Part shown: positions 1 through 5,264 of the stretch, piece after piece
Layout of the letters: each line of letters opens with the position of its first letter
Numbering within the stretch: the stretch's first letter is position 1
The notes under the pieces: model-generated
The model's database searches: none
The model's input: only the letters and a program-made list of their open reading frames with translations
Told to the model about the DNA's origin: nothing
Made by a program: the position numbers and the translations under genes
Assembly: GCA_023864145.1 (NCBI GenBank)
Contig: JAIVER010000123.1
Location: 1-5,264, forward strand
Direction: 5' to 3'
DNA length: 5,264 nt
Origin: Thiohalomonas sp.
Lineage (GTDB): Bacteria; Pseudomonadota; Gammaproteobacteria; GRL18

Positions 1-43
1 CTAGAGCTGATTTTTCATGGGCTGTGAGAGTAATTTGCGTCAT
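1..43 (-). CDS. Transposase N-terminus, partial (probable IS630 family)
   Basis: Reading the minus strand from an ATG at 43, the frame stays open to the window edge and gives MTQITLTAHEKSAL. The same start and first eight residues occur at the right edge of the window. The pattern (short beta-like ITLT, then a charged helix start) resembles what I recall of IS630-family transposase N-termini, which precede a helix-turn-helix domain; this is from memory and rests on 14 residues. A TnpB-like protein is a weaker alternative. Only a purine-rich AGAAGAAG lies upstream as a possible ribosome binding site, rather far from the ATG. Catalytic residues, if present, lie outside the window. Confidence 0.4.
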   Translation of the reverse strand, partial: MTQITLTAHEKSAL

Positions 44-102
44 TGGATAATTTTGATCTTCTTCTCTATGAAAATCAAGCATTTTCATAGTTCATGGCTA
101 TA
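19..102. repeat. Left arm of 84-base inverted repeat flanking carAB
   Basis: Position n pairs with position 5283-n on the other strand. From 19 to 90 every base matches; 91 and 98 mismatch; 92-97 and 99-102 match again, giving 82 of 84. Bases 1-18 cannot be tested because the partner would lie beyond the right edge, so the repeat may be much longer. The simplest reading is two copies of one IS in opposite orientation. Confidence 0.95.
66..90. repeat. Perfect subterminal hairpin in the left IS end
   Basis: CTATGAAAAT (66-75) is the exact reverse complement of ATTTTCATAG (81-90), with a five-base loop, CAAGC. It lies just inside the IS boundary. It may be a transposase-binding palindrome or may shield the transposase gene from outside transcripts; neither is shown by the sequence. 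No T-run follows on either strand, so it is not a standard terminator. Confidence 0.8.
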
Positions 103-385
103 AGGCTTTTCCTCCTGAGGAAGGCGTAGAATACTACGACGACTGGAGTTCAATTATATGCCTAAACATGGCAGTTGGTTAAATATGGTTGAGATAGAAA
201 TTGCTAATATGAATCAACAGTGTTTGAATCGTCGAATGGAAGATAGAGCATTTCTGATAAATGAATTAACCGCATAGGAATCACAACAAAACCAGAAGAA
301 AGCGACGATTAACTGGATGTTTAATGTGGATGGTGCCCGAAGTAAATTGACTCGGGCATATGACAAGTTAATCGGTCAAAATTAA
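99..385 (+). pseudogene. Decayed IS630-family transposase, C-terminal remnant
   Basis: The remnant encodes the last roughly 95 residues of a DDE transposase. Frame one gives YKAFPPEE (99-122). A one-base deletion near 123-124 shifts the frame, which continues as RRILRRLEFNYMPKHGSW and on. The segment PKHGSWLNMVEIEI is the typical IS630 block carrying the third catalytic acid (the E after WLNMV). An in-frame TAG at 275-277 sits where relatives, as I recall, have tryptophan (TAW-E), so TGG to TAG is likely. The reading then goes on through KKATINWMFNVDGARSKL to a normal TAA at 383-385. Most of the gene, with the first two catalytic aspartates, is missing because another IS interrupts it at the TA at 99-100. 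It reads toward carA, opposite to the IS copy that interrupts it. It cannot make an active enzyme. Confidence 0.85.
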
Positions 386-554
386 TGCGTTTAGGTACTA
401 GGATTAAGCAAGGGGGGTAAATACAAGGTTCATTTCTTTCTATGTAAGTAGAGCAATTAGATACATTTTAAGCAATATTTTAACTGCTGGAATCAGAACA
501 ATATTCAGTAAGAAATTTTGAGAAAAAATAATTACTGTAAATCTTAAATTTGAA
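386..554. other. AT-rich spacer with no gene seen
   Basis: I find no supported gene here. The first 15 or so bases after the transposase stop (TTAGGTACTAG at 391-401, with a CTAG at 398-401) may hold the old right end of the decayed IS630 element, since such elements usually end shortly after the gene and target TA. A G-run lies at 412-417. The palindrome TTACTGTAA is at 532-540. The gene normally found before carA in many gammaproteobacteria, dapB, is absent. Confidence 0.5.
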
Positions 555-583
555 TGGACAGAATTTGTGTATTTTTGTAAAAT
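555..583 (+). promoter_or_regulatory. Probable sigma-70 promoter of carAB
   Basis: TGGACA (555-560) matches the -35 consensus TTGACA at five of six positions. TAAAAT (578-583) matches the -10 consensus TATAAT at five of six. The spacer is 17 bases, the optimum. Transcription would start near 590 and give a leader of about 70 bases before the carA start. GAATTT (561-566) and AAATTC (580-585) form an inverted repeat overlapping the promoter and could be an operator, but I see no clear ArgR box. E. coli carAB has two promoters, one pyrimidine- and one arginine-controlled; only one convincing promoter is visible here. Confidence 0.55.
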
Positions 584-602
584 TCCACAGTAAAACTTAA
601 AT

Positions 603-630
603 CGGGGTGCTCATATTATTGTGCATCCCG
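603..630 (+). promoter_or_regulatory. GC-rich leader hairpin before carA (possible attenuator or old terminator)
   Basis: CGGGGTGC (603-610) pairs with GCATCCCG (623-630) over eight base pairs, one of them G-U, around a 12-base AT-rich loop. TTTGTG follows, so the U-tract is short and broken and termination would be weak. If the promoter at 555-583 is right, the hairpin lies in the carA leader, between the transcription start and the ribosome binding site. It could modulate carAB expression, or be a leftover terminator of a lost upstream gene. Confidence 0.5.
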
Positions 631-650
631 TTTGTGTATCTAGACTTTAT

Positions 651-655
651 GGGAG
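651..655 (+). promoter_or_regulatory. Ribosome binding site of carA (GGGAG)
   Basis: GGGAG is followed by six bases and then TTG at 662. This is the only good Shine-Dalgarno match near the 5' end of carA and is the main support for the TTG start. The ATG at 649-651 overlaps the site but is in another frame and stops after eight codons. Confidence 0.7.
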
Positions 656-661
656 ACTCCT

Positions 662-1849
662 TTGACCGGCTCTGACAATAGCATTGCTAATACAGTAATA
701 TCACCTGCAATCTTAGCACTTGAAGATGGTACCATTTTTTATGGTAAAGCAATCGGTGCCATGGGAGAAACCGTTGGTGAGGTGGTGTTTAATACCTCGG
801 TGACCGGCTATCAGGAGATACTCACGGATCCTTCCTATAAAGAACAAATTGTAACGCTGACTTATCCTCATATTGGTAATGTCGGTACCAATTCCGGTGA
901 TGAAGAATCCTACAAAATTATGGCCAGAGGTCTGGTGATACGGGACCTGCCGCGTCTGATGTCAAGCTGGCGTGGCGAGATGTCACTATCTGATTACCTG
1001 CTAAAACATAATATTGTTGCTATTTCCGATATTGACACACGTAAATTAACCCGCATTCTGCGTGATAAAGGTGCTCAAAACGGTGCAATTGTCGCTATTG
1101 ATGGTGATAAGGGTGATCTTGATAAAGATGCGGCTATTGCTTCTGCTCAGGCATTTCCCGGATTGAAGGGAATGGATTTGGCAAAAGTGGTTACCACGGA
1201 CAGTACTTATGAGTGGACTGAAGGCAGCTGCTCATTACAAACCAATGCCACTACTAAATTTACAGGCAGTCTTACGGATTTACCTCGTCATGTAGTTGCC
1301 TATGACTATGGTGTTAAGAAAAAGATCCTCAGAATGCTGGTGGATCGTGGTTGTAAAGTAACTGTTGTACCAGCCAAAACCAAAGCCAGTGAAGTGCTGG
1401 CGATGAATCCTGATGGTCTCTTTTTATCCAATGGCCCTGGTGATCCTGAGCCTTGTGATTATGCCATTGAAGCCATTCGTGAAATTTTAAACAGTTCCAA
1501 ACCAGTGTTTGGCATCTGCCTGGGACATCAGCTGCTTTCTTTGGCTAGTGGTGCTAAAACAGTCAAAATGAAGTTTGGCCATCATGGTGCTAATCATCCA
1601 GTTAGTGATCTGGAGACAAAAACAGTGATGATCACCAGTCAGAATCATGGTTTTGCTGTTGATGAAGCCAGTTTGCCTGACAATCTTAAAGCGACTCATA
1701 AATCACTTTTTGATGGTTCTCTGCAAGGTGTACATCGAACTGATAAACCCGCTTTTAGTTTTCAGGGACATCCTGAAGCCAGTCCGGGGCCTCATGATGT
1801 AGCACCTTTGTTCGATCATTTTATTGAATTGATTGATCAATATAAGTAA
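662..1849 (+). CDS. carA: Carbamoyl phosphate synthetase, small (glutaminase) subunit
   Basis: CarA hydrolyses glutamine and passes the ammonia through a tunnel to CarB, for carbamoyl phosphate used in arginine and pyrimidine synthesis in the cytoplasm. The 395 residues compare with 382 in E. coli; the excess is mainly an N-terminal extension of about 13 residues before [10 protein letters not shown]. The N-terminal CarA domain (about 15-165) carries [21 protein letters not shown] and [11 protein letters not shown]. The class I amidotransferase domain (about 210-392) has LSNGPGDP (255-262), the nucleophile Cys286 in [19 protein letters not shown], and the His370/Glu372 pair in [11 protein letters not shown]. 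These correspond to E. coli Cys269, His353 and Glu355. TTG is chosen as start because an in-frame TAG lies at 641-643, no in-frame ATG occurs before codon 34, which is inside the conserved domain, and GGGAG is well placed. carB follows after 105 bases on the same strand. It appears intact. Confidence 0.98.
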   Translation: MTGSDNSIANTVISPAILALEDGTIFYGKAIGAMGETVGEVVFNTSVTGYQEILTDPSYKEQIVTLTYPHIGNVGTNSGDEESYKIMARGLVIRDLPRLMSSWRGEMSLSDYLLKHNIVAISDIDTRKLTRILRDKGAQNGAIVAIDGDKGDLDKDAAIASAQAFPGLKGMDLAKVVTTDSTYEWTEGSCSLQTNATTKFTGSLTDLPRHVVAYDYGVKKKILRMLVDRGCKVTVVPAKTKASEVLAMNPDGLFLSNGPGDPEPCDYAIEAIREILNSSKPVFGICLGHQLLSLASGAKTVKMKFGHHGANHPVSDLETKTVMITSQNHGFAVDEASLPDNLKATHKSLFDGSLQGVHRTDKPAFSFQGHPEASPGPHDVAPLFDHFIELIDQYK

Positions 1850-1913
1850 CCATGGGCTCAACAGTGATTATTAAGAAATATACGCTGAATAGTTACAAAA
1901 AATTTTAATAAAA

Positions 1914-1931
1914 ACTCTTTTAAATAAGAGT
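1914..1931 (+). other. Small AT-rich hairpin in the carA-carB gap
   Basis: ACTCTT (1914-1919) pairs with AAGAGT (1926-1931) around the loop TTAAAT. A six-pair stem with no T-run afterwards is unlikely to terminate transcription. It could affect mRNA processing or carB translation, or be chance. The rest of the gap (1850-1954) holds no open frame and no convincing promoter. Confidence 0.25.
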
Positions 1932-1954
1932 ACACACAAATTTCTGAGTAAAGA

Positions 1955-5191
<3,237 letters not shown>

Positions 5192-5192
5192 C

Positions 5193-5217
5193 CTATGAAA
5201 ATGCTTGATTTTCATAG
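5193..5217. repeat. Perfect subterminal hairpin in the right IS end
   Basis: CTATGAAAAT (5193-5202) and ATTTTCATAG (5208-5217) are exact reverse complements around GCTTG. It is the second copy of the hairpin at 66-90. It starts one base after the carB stop codon (base 5192 lies between) and could protect the 3' end of the carAB message, but no T-run follows to make it a terminator. Confidence 0.8.
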
Positions 5218-5239
5218 AGAAGAAGATCAAAATTATCCA

Positions 5240-5264
5240 ATGACGCAAATTACTCTCACAGCCC
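5240..5264 (+). CDS. Transposase N-terminus, partial (same gene as at left edge)
   Basis: ATG at 5240 opens a frame reading MTQITLTA that runs off the window. It is identical at DNA level to the start of the minus-strand frame at 43-19. The purine-rich AGAAGAAG at about 5218-5225 is a weak and distant candidate ribosome binding site. Eight residues cannot settle the family; IS630 is inferred from resemblance and the TA at the boundary. Confidence 0.4.

Larger units (their letters stand above)
1..98 (-). mobile_element. Partial insertion sequence, inner (5') end of left copy, probably IS630 family
   Basis: The stretch is the reverse complement of the right edge of the window: 19-90 matches 5193-5264 at all 72 positions, and the match continues to 102 with two mismatches (91 and 98). 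A sequence present twice, ending in a putative transposase start, is best read as the end of a multicopy IS. The likely outer boundary is at the TA at 99-100, where homology to an older transposase begins; TA is the known target of IS630/Tc1-mariner elements. The element reads leftward and continues beyond position 1. The family assignment rests on the short N-terminal peptide and the TA and is inference. Confidence 0.65.

Noticed and set aside
1..43. IS200/IS605-type element with TnpB, suggested by a hairpin near the end and an MTQITLTA start
   Set aside because: The sequence after MTQITLTA (HEKSAL) and the TA at the boundary fit IS630 better, and flanking inverted repeats do not require an IS200/IS605 end. 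It cannot be fully excluded from so few residues.
158..274. A short intact gene of 39 codons starting at ATG 158
   Set aside because: The reading matches the IS630 catalytic block and continues past the amber codon in the same frame, so it is part of a broken transposase and not a separate gene.
550..590. ArgR (ARG box) operator near TTTGAATGGACAGAATTTG
   Set aside because: Only the TGAAT half fits; the ATTCA half with correct spacing is absent.
1487..1699. Minus-strand open frame inside carA
   Set aside because: It lies opposite the conserved amidotransferase domain, has no family resemblance and no ribosome binding site; the other antisense and shifted frames inside carA and carB are rejected likewise.

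Overview
The window holds one ordinary chromosomal operon, carA-carB (carbamoyl phosphate synthetase, small and large subunits), boxed in on both sides by insertion-sequence DNA. Both proteins resemble gammaproteobacterial CarA and CarB closely along their whole length. The fairly AT-rich DNA and the pile-up of intact and decayed IS sequence suggest a gammaproteobacterium with many mobile elements. I cannot name the genus.

Layout. Positions 1-98 are the inner end of an IS copy whose transposase reads leftward out of the window. It is inserted in an older, decayed IS630-type transposase, of which the C-terminal part remains at 99-385 with a frameshift and an in-frame amber codon. Positions 386-554 are AT-rich with no gene I can support. 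A good sigma-70 promoter lies at about 555-583, followed by a leader with a GC-rich hairpin (603-630) and a GGGAG ribosome binding site. carA (662-1849) starts at TTG. After a 105-base gap comes carB (1955-5191). The first bases of another copy of the same IS end begin at or just before the carB stop codon, with its transposase reading rightward out of the window.

How the genes work together. CarA removes ammonia from glutamine and channels it to CarB, which uses two ATP to make carbamoyl phosphate from bicarbonate and ammonia for arginine and pyrimidine synthesis. The active-site residues, and the residues known in E. coli for ornithine and UMP/IMP control, are in place, so the enzyme should work and be regulated normally.

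The most notable observation is an 84-base near-perfect inverted repeat (82 of 84 positions) formed by 19-102 and 5181-5264. It shows that the two flanking IS ends are copies of one element in opposite orientation. The right arm reaches into the last codons of carB, so the IS probably supplies the final residues and stop codon. I see no CRISPR array, RNA gene, defence system or clearly new system here.
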